Positions 37,104 through 46,894 are shown, counted from the stretch's first letter. The stretch is 64,000 nt of DNA from Stutzerimonas degradans (GCF_024448505.1 NZ_JAMOHV010000001.1:521232-585231); one strand, 5' to 3'. The notes: generated by a model from the letters alone, not told the origin. Numbers and translations: made by a program.

Positions 37104-37634
37104 ATGACCGTTCGCCTCGACTACTTCAAGCACGCCGACGCACTGCCGCTGCAGGCGCTGACCGCGATCAGCGGCTACCTGCAGGAATCCGACCTGGACC
37201 CGCAACTGCTGGCACTGATCGAGTTGCGCGCCTCGCAGCTCAACAGCTGCGCCTACTGCATCGACATGCACAGCAAAGACCTGCTGGCGCTGGAAACGCC
37301 GCTGCCGCGCATTCTGCTGCTGTCGGCCTGGCGCGAAGCCAGCGTATACAGCCCGGCCGAACGCGCGGCGCTGGCCTGGACCGAGGCGGTGACCCGATTG
37401 CCCGACGGCGAAACCCTGGACCGCTGCTACGGTGAGCTGACCGCGCATTTTTCGCCGCGGGCGATCACTCGGCTGACCTTTGCCATCATCGCCATAAACA
37501 GCTGGAACCGCCTGAACGTCGCCTTCGGCCAAGAGCCCGGCCAGTACCGTTCGGGCGACCTCAAGGGCGCGATGAACCGCGCACTGGAGCGTTTTGCCGA
37601 TCTGCGTCCCACCACCAAAAGGAATATTGCATGA
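37104..37634 (+). CDS. Carboxymuconolactone decarboxylase family (AhpD-like) protein
   Basis: A 176-aa CMD/AhpD-fold protein with the redox CxxC in LNSCAYCIDMHSKDLLAL, the AhpD-type proton-relay region. It is a standard ECF41-linked gene, probably an alkylhydroperoxidase-like or redox protein; the substrate is unknown. It is read from the ECF41-type promoter and overlaps the next gene by four bases (ATGA). Confidence 0.9.
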   Translation: MTVRLDYFKHADALPLQALTAISGYLQESDLDPQLLALIELRASQLNSCAYCIDMHSKDLLALETPLPRILLLSAWREASVYSPAERAALAWTEAVTRLPDGETLDRCYGELTAHFSPRAITRLTFAIIAINSWNRLNVAFGQEPGQYRSGDLKGAMNRALERFADLRPTTKRNIA

Positions 37635-38059
37635 GCGAACAAACCGAGCGCAGCGGGCTGCGACTGATCAACCCGCCGGGGCTGTATGACCCGGCGCCCA
37701 ACGGTTACTCGCACGTCGCGCTGTTGCCGGCCGGCGCGCGGCTGGCATTCATCGCCGGGCAGGGCGGCGAGACGGCCGACGGCAGCCTGTCGGCCGATTT
37801 CCGCCAGCAGGTGCGCCAGGCGCTGCGCAACCTGTGTGTCGCCATCGAGGCGGCGGGCGGCTCGCCGGCGCAGATCGCCAAGCTCGGCGTTCTGATCGTC
37901 GAGCACAGCGAGGCTCGGCTGCACGTGTTCGGCGAGGAGCTGGCGCGCGCACTGGGGCCGGGGCCGAAACCGGCCTGCACGCTGATCCCGGTGCCGCGCC
38001 TGGCGCTCGACGGCATGCTGTTCGAGATCGAAGCCGTGCTGGTGCTGACCGCCGAATAG
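37631..38059 (+). CDS. RidA (YjgF/YER057c/UK114) family protein
   Basis: A 142-aa protein of the Rid family, with LRLINPPGLYDPAPNGYSHV at the N-terminus, FIAGQGGETADGSLSADFRQ, VRQALRNLCVAIEAAGGSP and a C-terminal LIPVPRLALDGMLFEIEAVL. The catalytic Arg of true RidA before the final strand (xxRxx[LA]P) is seen as PVPRLALDG. RidA proteins hydrolyse reactive enamine/imine intermediates. Coupled translation with the upstream gene puts it in the ECF41 regulon. Confidence 0.87.
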   Translation: MSEQTERSGLRLINPPGLYDPAPNGYSHVALLPAGARLAFIAGQGGETADGSLSADFRQQVRQALRNLCVAIEAAGGSPAQIAKLGVLIVEHSEARLHVFGEELARALGPGPKPACTLIPVPRLALDGMLFEIEAVLVLTAE

Positions 38060-38142
38060 GCGTGCCGCCGGTCGGCGCGTCACGGGACTGTCAAGCACGG
38101 TGGGTAGACCGGAACAAACCCACCCGCAAGGAGACCCCCGTC

Positions 38143-39696
38143 ATGACCGCACCGGACCACAACCGCCGCCTGCTGCTGCAAGGCATCGGCGCCGGCCTCG
38201 CCCTGCCGGCCCTGGGCATCGCGCCCGCCATCATCGCCGCGCCGCGCGCGCGGCCACAGATGCTCGACGGTGTGCAGTCCGGCGAGGTCGAGGGCAACCG
38301 TGCGCTGGTCTGGAGCCGCTGCGACCGCCCCGGCCGGCTGATCGTCGAGTGGGATACGCGCAGTCGCTTCGGCAATCCGCGGCGCATGGTTTCGCCGGTC
38401 ACCGACGCCAGCCTGGACTTCACCGCCCGCGTGGACCTGCGCGGGCTGCCGGCGGATCAGTCGATCTTCTACCGCGCGCGTTTCGAGGATGCCCGTAGCG
38501 GCCTGCTCAGCGAGCCCTGGTTCGGCCACCTGCGCAGCGCGCCGAAGCGCCCGCGCGACATTCGCTTCGTCTGGGGCGGCGACACCTGCGGGCAGGGCTA
38601 TGGCATCAACCCCGACTTCGGCGGCATGCGCATCTACGAAACCATGCGCCAGCGTCGGCCGGACTTCTTCCTGCACAGCGGCGATGTGATCTACGCCGAC
38701 GGGCCGATCCCCACCGAAGTGACCGCCGAGGACGGCAGCACCTGGCGCAACCTGGTCACCGAAGAGAAGAGCAAGGTCGCCGAGACGCTCGACGAGTTCC
38801 GCGGTAACTACCGCTACAACCTGCTGGACGAGAACCTGCGCGCCTTCAATGCCGAGGTGCCGCAGATCTGGCAGTGGGACGACCATGAAGTGACCAACAA
38901 CTGGTCGCCGAGCAAGGTGCTGGATGACCGTTATCAGCAGGTGCGTGATATCGATACGCTGGTGCGGCGCGCGCGGCAGGCCTATCTGGAATACGCGCCG
39001 ATGCGCATCGCGCGTGGCGACCGGCTCGGGCGCATTTACCGCAAGGTCAGCTACGGGCCGCTGCTGGAGGTGTTCGTGCTGGACATGCGCAGCTACCGCG
39101 GGCCGAACACGCACAACCTGCAGGCCGAGCAGGGCGCGGACACGGCGTTTCTCGGCCGCGAGCAGCTGGACTGGCTCAAGCGCGAGCTGCGGTCCTCGCG
39201 CGCAACCTGGAAGGTCATCGCCGCCGACATGCCCATCGGTTTGCACGTACCGGACGGCCCGCGCTGGGAGGCCATCGCCAACGGCAACGATGGCCCGGCG
39301 CTGGGCCGCGAACTGGAAATCGCCGAGCTGCTGACCTTCATCCAGCGCGCGCGGGTGCGCAACACCGTGTGGCTGACGGCGGATGTGCACTACTGCGCGG
39401 CGCACCACTATCACCCCAATCGCGCCGCGTTCCAGCAGTTCGAGCCGTTCTGGGAGTTCGTCGCAGGTCCCTTGAACGCCGGCAGCTTCGGGCCGAATCC
39501 GCTGGATGCCACCTTCGGCCCCGAGGTGGTGTTCCACAAGGCCGCGCCGGTGGCCAACAGCTCGCCGCGCGCGGGCTTCCAGTTCTTCGGCGAGGTGGAG
39601 ATCGATGCGCAGACAGGTGCGCTCGACGTCAGCCTGCGCGGCCTCGACGGCGCGGTGGTCTACCGCCAGACGCTGGAGCCCTGGCAGCCTGCCTGA
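38143..39696 (+). CDS. PhoD-like alkaline phosphatase D family protein
   Basis: A 517-aa exported phosphodiesterase/phosphatase with a Tat-type signal (NRRLLLQGIGAGLALPALG). The PhoD N-terminal domain precedes the metallophosphatase core: FVWGGDTCGQGYG, FFLHSGDVIYADGPIP, IWQWDDHEVTNNW, ADMPIGLHV and WLTADVHYCAAHHYHPNR. These hold the Asp, His and Asn ligands. AAGGAG lies 10 bases before the ATG at 38143. It is 83 bp after ridA, so it may be a co-transcribed member of the ECF41 cluster or have its own promoter. Confidence 0.9.
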   Translation: MTAPDHNRRLLLQGIGAGLALPALGIAPAIIAAPRARPQMLDGVQSGEVEGNRALVWSRCDRPGRLIVEWDTRSRFGNPRRMVSPVTDASLDFTARVDLRGLPADQSIFYRARFEDARSGLLSEPWFGHLRSAPKRPRDIRFVWGGDTCGQGYGINPDFGGMRIYETMRQRRPDFFLHSGDVIYADGPIPTEVTAEDGSTWRNLVTEEKSKVAETLDEFRGNYRYNLLDENLRAFNAEVPQIWQWDDHEVTNNWSPSKVLDDRYQQVRDIDTLVRRARQAYLEYAPMRIARGDRLGRIYRKVSYGPLLEVFVLDMRSYRGPNTHNLQAEQGADTAFLGREQLDWLKRELRSSRATWKVIAADMPIGLHVPDGPRWEAIANGNDGPALGRELEIAELLTFIQRARVRNTVWLTADVHYCAAHHYHPNRAAFQQFEPFWEFVAGPLNAGSFGPNPLDATFGPEVVFHKAAPVANSSPRAGFQFFGEVEIDAQTGALDVSLRGLDGAVVYRQTLEPWQPA

Positions 39697-39697
39697 G

Positions 39698-40492
39698 TCA
39701 GCCGAGGAGAAAATTGCCGGCGCGCGGTGCGCCTTCCAGCGCCGGCACTTCCGCTTCGTCCTTGAGCTGCACGCCGGAGAGCTGGCGACGGCTGGCTTCG
39801 CGCAGCAGATAAAGCAGGCGGTGCGCGGCGAGGTTGTAGCTCAGGCCTTCCGGGCGGATGTTGGAGATGCAGTTGCGCTGCGCGTCGTGACGGCCGACCT
39901 GCGGCGCCCAGGTGAAATACAGCCCGAGGCTGTCCGGCGAGCTGAGGCCCGGGCGCTCGCCGAGCAGGATCACCACCATGCGCGCCTTCAGCCGCTGGCC
40001 GATTTCGTCGGCAATCGCGACGCGGCCTTGCTCGACCAGGCCGATCGGCCCGAGGGACCACCCTTCGGTGCGGGCCTGTTCGGCGATTTTCAGGGCCATC
40101 GGCACGGCATGGCGCTGCACGGCAAGGGCGGAGAGGCCGTCGGCAATCACCAGCGTGAGGTCGCAGCCTTCCTTCGCGTGCGCATCGAGGATGGCGGCGC
40201 TGGCTTCGTCGAGTCGGCGGCCGAGGTCCGGGCGCTGCAGATAGGTTTGCCGATCGGTGGCGGCGCTGTGCAGCTGCAGATGGGCGAGGCCGTGCTTGTC
40301 CAGTTCGGCGGCCAGCGCTTCGCAGTCCAGCGGCAGGTGCACGGCATCGCGGGCCTGCGCATGGGCGAACTGGAAGTCCAGCTGCGCGCTGGTGGGCAGG
40401 CTGACGCCAGCCCGGCCAAGGGCGATGCGTGCCGGGGTCAGCTGACGCAGGTGCTGCCAGGGGTTGTCGATGGTGGGCGAGCGGTCGGGCAT
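39698..40492 (-). CDS. eutC: Ethanolamine ammonia-lyase small subunit
   Basis: A 264-aa subunit of the adenosylcobalamin enzyme that converts ethanolamine to acetaldehyde and ammonia. It shows [56 protein letters not shown] and [20 protein letters not shown], the EutC hallmarks near the cobalamin site. It is separated from eutB by 170 bp containing a repeat doublet, where EutB/EutC genes usually lie close together. Confidence 0.96.
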   Translation of the reverse strand: MPDRSPTIDNPWQHLRQLTPARIALGRAGVSLPTSAQLDFQFAHAQARDAVHLPLDCEALAAELDKHGLAHLQLHSAATDRQTYLQRPDLGRRLDEASAAILDAHAKEGCDLTLVIADGLSALAVQRHAVPMALKIAEQARTEGWSLGPIGLVEQGRVAIADEIGQRLKARMVVILLGERPGLSSPDSLGLYFTWAPQVGRHDAQRNCISNIRPEGLSYNLAAHRLLYLLREASRRQLSGVQLKDEAEVPALEGAPRAGNFLLG

Positions 40493-40545
40493 GGCTACCT
40501 CGGAGCGTGGCGGTCAGGCGCGTGAACAGACGCGTGAGCAGACGC

Positions 40546-40633
40546 GTGGAAAAGACCTGCGGTCGTTTTCCACCCTACGGGCCGCGATGAGAGTCTCGGC
40601 GTAGGGTGGAAAACCGCGCAGCGTTTTTCCACC
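40546..40633. repeat. REP-like doublet between eutB and eutC
   Basis: GTGGAAAAGACC pairs with GGTCGTTTTCCAC (to 40578, ending CCCTAC), then after 22 bases the inverted copy GTAGGGTGGAAAACC...TTTTTCCACC (40601-40633) follows. Same family as the copies at 26.8 and 46.8 kb. It would form strong hairpins in the eut mRNA. Confidence 0.88.
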
Positions 40634-40662
40634 TGGGGCTGGCCGAAGTCGCAAGAGCAGCT

Positions 40663-42054
40663 TCACGCCAGCTGCTCCAGCGCCCGGCGAAACGGCTCGG
40701 GCAGCTCGCGGCCGAGCTGCAGGCGATTGCCGTCCTGCCGGAGGATCTGCATCTTCGCCAGCCATTCCTCGAACTCCGGCGCGGGCCTGAGGCCGAGCAC
40801 CTGACGCACGTAGAGGGCGTCGTGGAAGGAGGTGGTCTGGTAGTTGAGCATCACGTCGTCCGAGCCCGGGATGCCCATGATGAAGTTGATGCCCGCCGTG
40901 CCGAGCAGGGTCAGCAGCATGTCCATGTCGTCCTGGTCGGCTTCGGCGTGGTTGGTGTAGCAGATGTCGCAACCCATGGGCACGCCGAGCAGCTTGCCGC
41001 AGAAGTGGTCCTCCAGCCCGGCGCGGATGATCTGCTTGCCGTTGTAGAGGTATTCCGGGCCGATGAAGCCGACCACGGTGTTCACCAGCAGCGGCTTGTA
41101 GCGGCGCGCGACGGCGTAGGCGCGGGCTTCGCAGGTCTGCTGATCGACACCGTGATGGGCGCCCGCCGACAGCGCGCTGCCCTGGCCGGTCTCGAAATAC
41201 ATGAGGTTGTCGCCGAGGGTGCCGCGCTTCTGCGACAGGCCGGCCTCGTAGCCTTCTTGCAGCGTTGCCAGGTTGATGCCGAAGCTGGCGTTGGCCGCCT
41301 CGGTGCCGGCGATGGACTGGAACACCAGGTCCAGCGGTGCGCCGCGGTTGATCGCCTCGATGGAGGTGGTGACGTGGGTGAGGATGCAACCCTGGGTCGG
41401 GATCTCGTAGCGGCTGATCACCGCGTCGAGCATTTTCAGCAGCTCGCAGATGCCGGCGGTGCTGTCGGTGGCCGGGTTGATGCCGATCACCGCGTCGCCG
41501 TTGCCGTAGAGCAGGCCGTCGAGAATGCTCGCGGCGATGCCGGCGCCGTCGTCGGTGGGATGGTTCGGCTGCAGCCGGGTGGACATGCGGCCGGCCAGGC
41601 CGACGGTGTTGCGAAAGCGGGTGACGACGCGAACCTTCTGCGCCACCAGGATCAGGTCCTGCACGCGCATGATCTTCGACACCGCGGCGACCATCTCCGG
41701 CGTCAGCCCCGGTGCGAGGGCTGTCAGCGACGACTCGTCCGCCTCCTCGCCGAGCAGCCAGTTGCGGAAATCGCCCACGGTCAGGTGGCTGACCGGGGCG
41801 AAGGCGGCAGCGTCGTGGCTGTCGATGATCAGCCGGGTGACCTCGTCGCTTTCGTAGGGGATCAGTGCTTCTTCGAGAAAGCGCTTGAGCGGCACCGCAG
41901 CCAGGCACATCTGCGCCGCCACACGTTCGGCATCGCTGCCGGCGGCGACCCCGGCGAGCAGGTCGCCGGAGCGCGCCGGGCTGGCCTTGGCCATCACCTC
42001 GCGCAGATCGTCGAAGCGCCAGGTGCTGCCGCCCACGCTGTGCGAGTAAGCCAT
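40663..42054 (-). CDS. eutB: Ethanolamine ammonia-lyase large subunit
   Basis: A 463-aa catalytic subunit with a TIM-barrel for adenosylcobalamin chemistry. Visible are RFRNTVGLAGRMSTRLQPNH, DGLLYGNGDAVIGINPATDS, EIPTQGCILTHVTTSIEAIN, LMYFETGQGSALSAGAHHGV and LLGVPMGCDICYTNHAEADQ. GGAGGCTGAC precedes the ATG at 42054. It follows the permease gene with a 14-bp gap, so eat-eutB form an operon. Confidence 0.97.
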   Translation of the reverse strand: MAYSHSVGGSTWRFDDLREVMAKASPARSGDLLAGVAAGSDAERVAAQMCLAAVPLKRFLEEALIPYESDEVTRLIIDSHDAAAFAPVSHLTVGDFRNWLLGEEADESSLTALAPGLTPEMVAAVSKIMRVQDLILVAQKVRVVTRFRNTVGLAGRMSTRLQPNHPTDDGAGIAASILDGLLYGNGDAVIGINPATDSTAGICELLKMLDAVISRYEIPTQGCILTHVTTSIEAINRGAPLDLVFQSIAGTEAANASFGINLATLQEGYEAGLSQKRGTLGDNLMYFETGQGSALSAGAHHGVDQQTCEARAYAVARRYKPLLVNTVVGFIGPEYLYNGKQIIRAGLEDHFCGKLLGVPMGCDICYTNHAEADQDDMDMLLTLLGTAGINFIMGIPGSDDVMLNYQTTSFHDALYVRQVLGLRPAPEFEEWLAKMQILRQDGNRLQLGRELPEPFRRALEQLA

Positions 42055-42068
42055 GTCAGCCTCCTTCT

Positions 42069-43517
42069 TCAGTGCAACGACGCTTCGGCTTTCTCGATCG
42101 CCGCGAATTCCTCTTCCGGCGTACCGGCCACCAGGTGATGCCGGCTGTAGAGCGCGAAGTAGGCGATGAAGACGCCGTAGATGATCACCGCGCCGATGAC
42201 CACGCGCGGGTCGACCAGAAAGCCCGCCACCACCGCGACGCACGCCAGAATCAGCGCCACGCCCGAGGTAAAGATGCCGCCGGGCGTGCGGTATGGGCGA
42301 TGCAGGTCCGGCCGGCGCAGGCGCAGGGTGATGTGCGAGGCCATCATCAGCACGTAGGAGATGGTCGCGCCGAACACCGCGACGAGAATCAGCAGATCGC
42401 CCTGACCGGTCAGCGACAGGGCGAAACCGATGATGCCCGGGATCACCAGTGCCAGCACCGGCACCTTCTTGCTGTTGGTCAGCGACAGGTTGCGCGGCAG
42501 GTAGCCGGCCCGCGACAGCGCGAAGATCTGCCGCGAGTACGCGAAGATGATCGAGAAGAAACTGGCGATCAGCCCGGCCAGACCGACCAGGTTGACGAAG
42601 CCGCTCATCCACGTCGACGCGCCGTAGGCACTGGTCAGTGCCTCCACCAGCGGGTTGCCGGATTCGACCAGCGTGCTGGAGCCGGCGCCGCCGGGGCCGA
42701 CCAGCAGGATCAGCCCGGCAAAGGCGGCGAGGATCAGCATGGCCCCGATCAGTCCGCGCGGCATGTCGCGCTGCGGGTTCTTGGTCTCTTCGGCCGCCAG
42801 CGGCACGCCTTCCACGGCGAGGAAGAACCAGATCGCGTAGGGAATCGCCGCCCAGATGCCGACGTAGCCGTAGGGCAGGAAATTGCTGGCGCCAGCAGCG
42901 GTGGTCGGCGCGATATCGAGCAGCTTGTCGACCGAGAAGTGCGGCACCATTGCCAAAATGAACACTGCGAGCGCCAGCGCGGCGATGGCAGTGATGATGA
43001 ACATCAGCTTCAGCGCCTCGCCGACGCCGAAGATGTGGATGCCGATGAAGATGATGTAGAAGGCCAGGTACACCATCCAGCCGCCGATGCCGAACAGCGA
43101 TTCGCAGTAGGCACCTATGAACACGGCGATGGCCGCCGGCGCGATGGCGTATTCGATGAGGATCGCCGTGCCGGTGAGAAAGCCGCCCAGCGGGCCGAAC
43201 GCGGTACGCGCGAAGCCGTAGCCGCCGCCCGCGGTGGGCACCATCGAGGACAGCTCGGCCAGCGAGAAGCACATGCACAGGTACATCGTCGCCATCAGCA
43301 GCGTGGCGACGAACAGGCCGCCCCAGCCGCCCTGGGCGAGGCCGAAGTTCCAGCCGGCGTAGTCACCGGAAATCACGTAGGCGACGCCGAGACCGACCAG
43401 CAGCACCCAGCCGGCGGCGCCTTTTTTCAGTTCGCGTTCCTGGAAATAGCTGCTGCCGACGGTTTCGAAATCGACGGTGTGTTGCGGGGGCGTTGAACTG
43501 CTGTGTTCGAGAGCCAT
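42069..43517 (-). CDS. eat: Ethanolamine permease
   Basis: A 482-aa APC-superfamily permease with about twelve helices. It contains LKKGAAGWVLLVGLGVAYVI, SGDYAGWNFGLAQGGWGG, SSMVPTAGGGYGFARTAFGP and FFLAVEGVPLAAEETKNPQ, which match the ethanolamine permease group found beside eutBC in pseudomonads. The start at 43517 follows GAGGAACG. A sigma-54-like site lies 34-50 bp upstream. Confidence 0.93.
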   Translation of the reverse strand: MALEHSSSTPPQHTVDFETVGSSYFQERELKKGAAGWVLLVGLGVAYVISGDYAGWNFGLAQGGWGGLFVATLLMATMYLCMCFSLAELSSMVPTAGGGYGFARTAFGPLGGFLTGTAILIEYAIAPAAIAVFIGAYCESLFGIGGWMVYLAFYIIFIGIHIFGVGEALKLMFIITAIAALALAVFILAMVPHFSVDKLLDIAPTTAAGASNFLPYGYVGIWAAIPYAIWFFLAVEGVPLAAEETKNPQRDMPRGLIGAMLILAAFAGLILLVGPGGAGSSTLVESGNPLVEALTSAYGASTWMSGFVNLVGLAGLIASFFSIIFAYSRQIFALSRAGYLPRNLSLTNSKKVPVLALVIPGIIGFALSLTGQGDLLILVAVFGATISYVLMMASHITLRLRRPDLHRPYRTPGGIFTSGVALILACVAVVAGFLVDPRVVIGAVIIYGVFIAYFALYSRHHLVAGTPEEEFAAIEKAEASLH

Positions 43518-43551
43518 GATCGTTCCTCGCAGGTGGTTGGCAACTCTCCCT

Positions 43552-43567
43552 AGCAAGCGTCATGCCC
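43552..43567 (-). promoter_or_regulatory. Putative sigma-54 promoter for eat-eutBC
   Basis: On the minus strand GGGCATG, four bases, TTGCT matches the -24/-12 consensus TGGCACG-N4-TTGCW, with the GG and GC dinucleotides spaced correctly. The start codon is 34 bp downstream. Confidence 0.6.
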
Positions 43568-43712
43568 CGCGCCGCAAACCTGGCGGTTGCGGTGTTTTGT
43601 CAGCCAAGTCTGGCAGAAACGCACCTTTATCGAGCTTCGCGGCACCACGGCGGCGCTCGCAGGCGTCTTGTTCTAACCGGCGGCGGGCGCGGTGCCCGCC
43701 GCCTTCAGCCCA

Positions 43713-45233
43713 TCAGAAGAAACCCAGTGGATTGATGTCGTAGCTCACCAGCAGGTTCTTGGTCTGCTGATAGTGGTCGAGGATCATCTTGTGCGTCTCG
43801 CGGCCGACGCCGGACTTCTTGTAGCCGCCGAACGCCGCGTGGGCAGGGTAGAGGTGGTAGCAGTTGGTCCACACCCGGCCGGCCTTAATCCCGCGGCCCA
43901 TGCGGTAGGCGCGGTTGATGTCGCGCGTCCAGACGCCGGCGCCGAGGCCGAACTCGGTGTCGTTGGCCATCGCCAGGGCCTCGGCTTCATCCTTGAAGGT
44001 GGTGACGCCGATCACCGGGCCGAAGATTTCCTCCTGGAACACGCGCATCTTGTTGTTGCCCTTGAGCAGCGTCGGCTGGATGTAATAGCCGGTCGCCAGC
44101 GAGCCTTCCAGATGCTCCACGTCGCCGCCGGTGAGCACCTCGGCGCCTTCCTCGCGGGCGATCTTGAGGTACGACATGATCTTGTCGAACTGCTGCTGAC
44201 TGGCCTGGGCGCCGACCATGGTCTCGGTGTCCAGCGGGTCGCCGCGCTTGATCTGCGCGACCTTCTTCATCACCGCTTCCATGAACGGCGCGTAGATCGA
44301 TTCCTGCACCAGCGCGCGTGACGGACAGGTGCAGACTTCGCCCTGGTTGAAGAAGCCCAGCACCAGCCCTTCGGCGGCCTTCTCGATGAAGGTCGGCTCG
44401 GCCTGCATGATGTCCTCGAAGTAGATGTTCGGGCTCTTGCCGCCCAACTCCACGGTGCTCGGGATGATGCTCTCGGCGGCGCGCTTCATGATGTGCGAGC
44501 CGACCGGGGTGGAGCCGGTGAAGGCGATCTTGGCGATGCGCTTGCTCGAAGCCAGCGCCTCGCCGGCCTCGCGGCCGAAGCCCTGCACGATGTTGAGAAC
44601 GCCCGGCGGCAGCAGGTCGCCGATGCATTCGAGCAGCACGGTGATGCCCAGCGGCGTCTGCTCGGCGGGCTTCAACACCACGCAGTTGCCGGCGGCCAGC
44701 GCCGGGGCGAGTTTCCAGGCGGCCATCAGGATCGGGAAGTTCCACGGAATGATCTGCCCGACCACGCCCAACGGTTCATGGAAGTGGTAGGCCGCGGTGT
44801 GCTCGTCGATCTCCGCCGCGGTGCCTTCCTGGGCGCGGATGCAGCCAGCGAAGTAGCGGAAATGGTCGGCCGCCAGCGGGATGTCGGCGTTCAGCGTCTC
44901 GCGCACGGCCTTGCCGTTGTCCCAGGTTTCGGTGATGGCGAGCTTTTCCAGATTGGCTTCGATGCGGTCGGCGATCTTCAGCAGGATCAGTGCGCGCGCC
45001 TGCACGCTGGTCTTGCCCCAGGCGTCGGCGGCGGCATGCGCGGCGTCCAGCGCCCTTTCGATATCGGCGGCGTCGGAGCGCGGGAACTCGGCGATCGGCT
45101 GGCCATTGACCGGCGACAGGTTGGTGAAGTACTGACCGCCGACCGGCTCGACGAACTGACCGTTGATGTAGTTGCCGTAGCGGGGTTTGAACGTGACCAG
45201 GGCACCCTCGGTGCCGGGATGGGCGTAACGCAT
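43713..45233 (-). CDS. NAD-dependent acetaldehyde dehydrogenase (ExaC/HdhA-like)
   Basis: A 506-aa aldehyde dehydrogenase that would oxidise the acetaldehyde released by EutBC to acetate. Cofactor and catalytic elements are [33 protein letters not shown], the general-base Glu in [16 protein letters not shown] and the nucleophile in [16 protein letters not shown]. The C-terminal [20 protein letters not shown] is typical. It lies 195 bp before the permease on the same strand. Confidence 0.94.
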   Translation of the reverse strand: MRYAHPGTEGALVTFKPRYGNYINGQFVEPVGGQYFTNLSPVNGQPIAEFPRSDAADIERALDAAHAAADAWGKTSVQARALILLKIADRIEANLEKLAITETWDNGKAVRETLNADIPLAADHFRYFAGCIRAQEGTAAEIDEHTAAYHFHEPLGVVGQIIPWNFPILMAAWKLAPALAAGNCVVLKPAEQTPLGITVLLECIGDLLPPGVLNIVQGFGREAGEALASSKRIAKIAFTGSTPVGSHIMKRAAESIIPSTVELGGKSPNIYFEDIMQAEPTFIEKAAEGLVLGFFNQGEVCTCPSRALVQESIYAPFMEAVMKKVAQIKRGDPLDTETMVGAQASQQQFDKIMSYLKIAREEGAEVLTGGDVEHLEGSLATGYYIQPTLLKGNNKMRVFQEEIFGPVIGVTTFKDEAEALAMANDTEFGLGAGVWTRDINRAYRMGRGIKAGRVWTNCYHLYPAHAAFGGYKKSGVGRETHKMILDHYQQTKNLLVSYDINPLGFF

Positions 45234-45443
45234 GGTGAGTCTCCGGTTCTTGCAAGGGTCGTGAAAACGGCGGTCGTTTCAGCGTAGATCAGCTTCAGGC
45301 AGTCTGCGACCGAGCCGACATTCGGGTGCGCCGCCGCCGTCGAGCGGCCGATGCGACGCGGCGCTGTGCTAATCTGCCGCGCAGTTTCCGGCCCCTGCCG
45401 GCCGCCCTCGACGGGCGTCGCGCAGGCATTGCAGAGGTCTTCA

Positions 45444-46793
45444 ATGCACATCCATATTCTCGGCATCTGCGGCACCTTCATGGGTTCGCTTGCGGTGCTG
45501 GCCAAGGAGCTTGGCCATCGCGTCACCGGCTCCGATGCCAACGTCTATCCGCCGATGAGCACGCAGCTCGAAGCCCAGGGCATCGAGCTGATGCAGGGTT
45601 ACGAACCGGCGCATCTGCAACCCGCGCCCGATCTGGTGGTGGTGGGTAACGCGCTGTCGCGCGGCAACCCGGCGGTCGAGTACGTGCTGAACAAGGGCAT
45701 GCCCTATGTCTCCGGCCCGCGGTGGCTGGCCGATCACGTGCTGCAGGGCCGTTGGGTGCTGGCCGCCGCCGGCACCCATGGCAAGACCACCACCAGCAGC
45801 ATGCTGGCCTGGGTGCTGGAGCATGCCGGCATGAGTCCGGGCTTCCTCATCGGTGGGGTGCCGCAGAACTTCGGCATCTCGGCGCGGCTGGGCGACACGC
45901 CGTTCTTCGTGGTCGAGGCGGACGAATACGACAGCGCCTTCTTCGACAAGCGCAGCAAGTTCGTCCACTACCGCCCGCGCACCGCGATCCTGAACAATCT
46001 GGAATTCGACCACGCGGACATCTTTCCGGATCTTGCCGCCATCGAACGGCAATTCCACCATCTGGTGCGCACCGTACCGGGCGAGGGGCTGATCATCCAT
46101 CCCGCGTCGGAAACGGCGCTCAAGCGCGTCATCGGCATGGGCTGCTGGACGCCGGTGCAGACCACCGGCGAGGGCGGCCAGTGGCAGGCCCGACTGCTCC
46201 GCGAGGACGGTTCGCGCTTCGAGGTGAGCTTCGACGGCGCCGTGCAGGGCGTGGTGGAGTGGGAGCTGACCGGCCGGCACAACGTCAACAATGCGCTGGC
46301 GACGCTGGCGGCGGCACGGCATGTCGGCGTGGTGCCGGAGCTGGCGATTGCCGGGCTTTCCACCTTCAAGAGCGTCAAGCGGCGCATGGAGAAGGTCGCC
46401 GAAGTCAGCGGCGTGACCATCTACGACGACTTTGCCCATCACCCGACCGCCATCGCCACCACCCTCGACGGCCTGCGCAAGCAGGTCGGCACGACGCCGA
46501 TCATCGCCATCATCGAGCCGCGCTCGAACTCGATGAAGCTCGGCGCGCATCGCGAGGGATTGGCCGAATCGGTGGCGCTGGCCGATCAGGCGATCTGGTA
46601 TGCGCCGGCCAATCTCGGCTGGGATCTGGCCGCGACGGTGGCCGATTCGCCGGTACCGACCACGGTCTGCGACTCGCTGGAGGCGATCATCGCCAAGGTG
46701 AAAGCTGACGCCACGCCGGGTACGCAGGTGGTGGTGATGAGCAACGGCGGCTTCGGCGGCTTGCACGGCAAGCTGGCCGCGGCGTTGAGCTGA
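45444..46793 (+). CDS. mpl: UDP-N-acetylmuramate:L-alanyl-gamma-D-glutamyl-meso-diaminopimelate ligase
   Basis: Mpl reattaches recycled murein tripeptide to UDP-MurNAc. The 449-aa Mur ligase shows HIHILGICGTFMGSLAVLAK, the ATP loop AAAGTHGKTTTSSMLAWVLE, VVEADEYDSAFFDKRSKFVH and a C-terminal TIYDDFAHHPTAIATTLDGL. The start at 45444 gives the standard N-terminus. It is divergent from the aldehyde dehydrogenase gene; the activator gene eatR that lies between them in P. aeruginosa is missing. Confidence 0.96.
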   Translation: MHIHILGICGTFMGSLAVLAKELGHRVTGSDANVYPPMSTQLEAQGIELMQGYEPAHLQPAPDLVVVGNALSRGNPAVEYVLNKGMPYVSGPRWLADHVLQGRWVLAAAGTHGKTTTSSMLAWVLEHAGMSPGFLIGGVPQNFGISARLGDTPFFVVEADEYDSAFFDKRSKFVHYRPRTAILNNLEFDHADIFPDLAAIERQFHHLVRTVPGEGLIIHPASETALKRVIGMGCWTPVQTTGEGGQWQARLLREDGSRFEVSFDGAVQGVVEWELTGRHNVNNALATLAAARHVGVVPELAIAGLSTFKSVKRRMEKVAEVSGVTIYDDFAHHPTAIATTLDGLRKQVGTTPIIAIIEPRSNSMKLGAHREGLAESVALADQAIWYAPANLGWDLAATVADSPVPTTVCDSLEAIIAKVKADATPGTQVVVMSNGGFGGLHGKLAAALS

Positions 46794-46801
46794 TTGCTCA
46801 A

Positions 46802-46875
46802 GGTGGAAAACGCTTCGCGGTTTTCCACCCTACGAGGATCGTGGGTAGGGTGGAAATCGCCGCAGGCATTTCCAC
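46802..46875. repeat. REP-like doublet between mpl and ubiX
   Basis: GGTGGAAAAC pairs with GTTTTCCACC (46802-46829) and ends in CCCTAC. After 11 bases GTAGGGTGGAAATCG (46845) closes with CATTTCCAC (46875). It starts nine bases after the mpl stop. Confidence 0.88.
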
Positions 46876-46894
46876 GTGGATCGGAGCAGATTGA

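Noticed and set aside
45244..45261. Sigma-54-like site TTTCACG-ACCC-TTGCA before the aldehyde dehydrogenase
   Set aside because: The essential GG of the -24 element is TT here, so only the -12 half matches.
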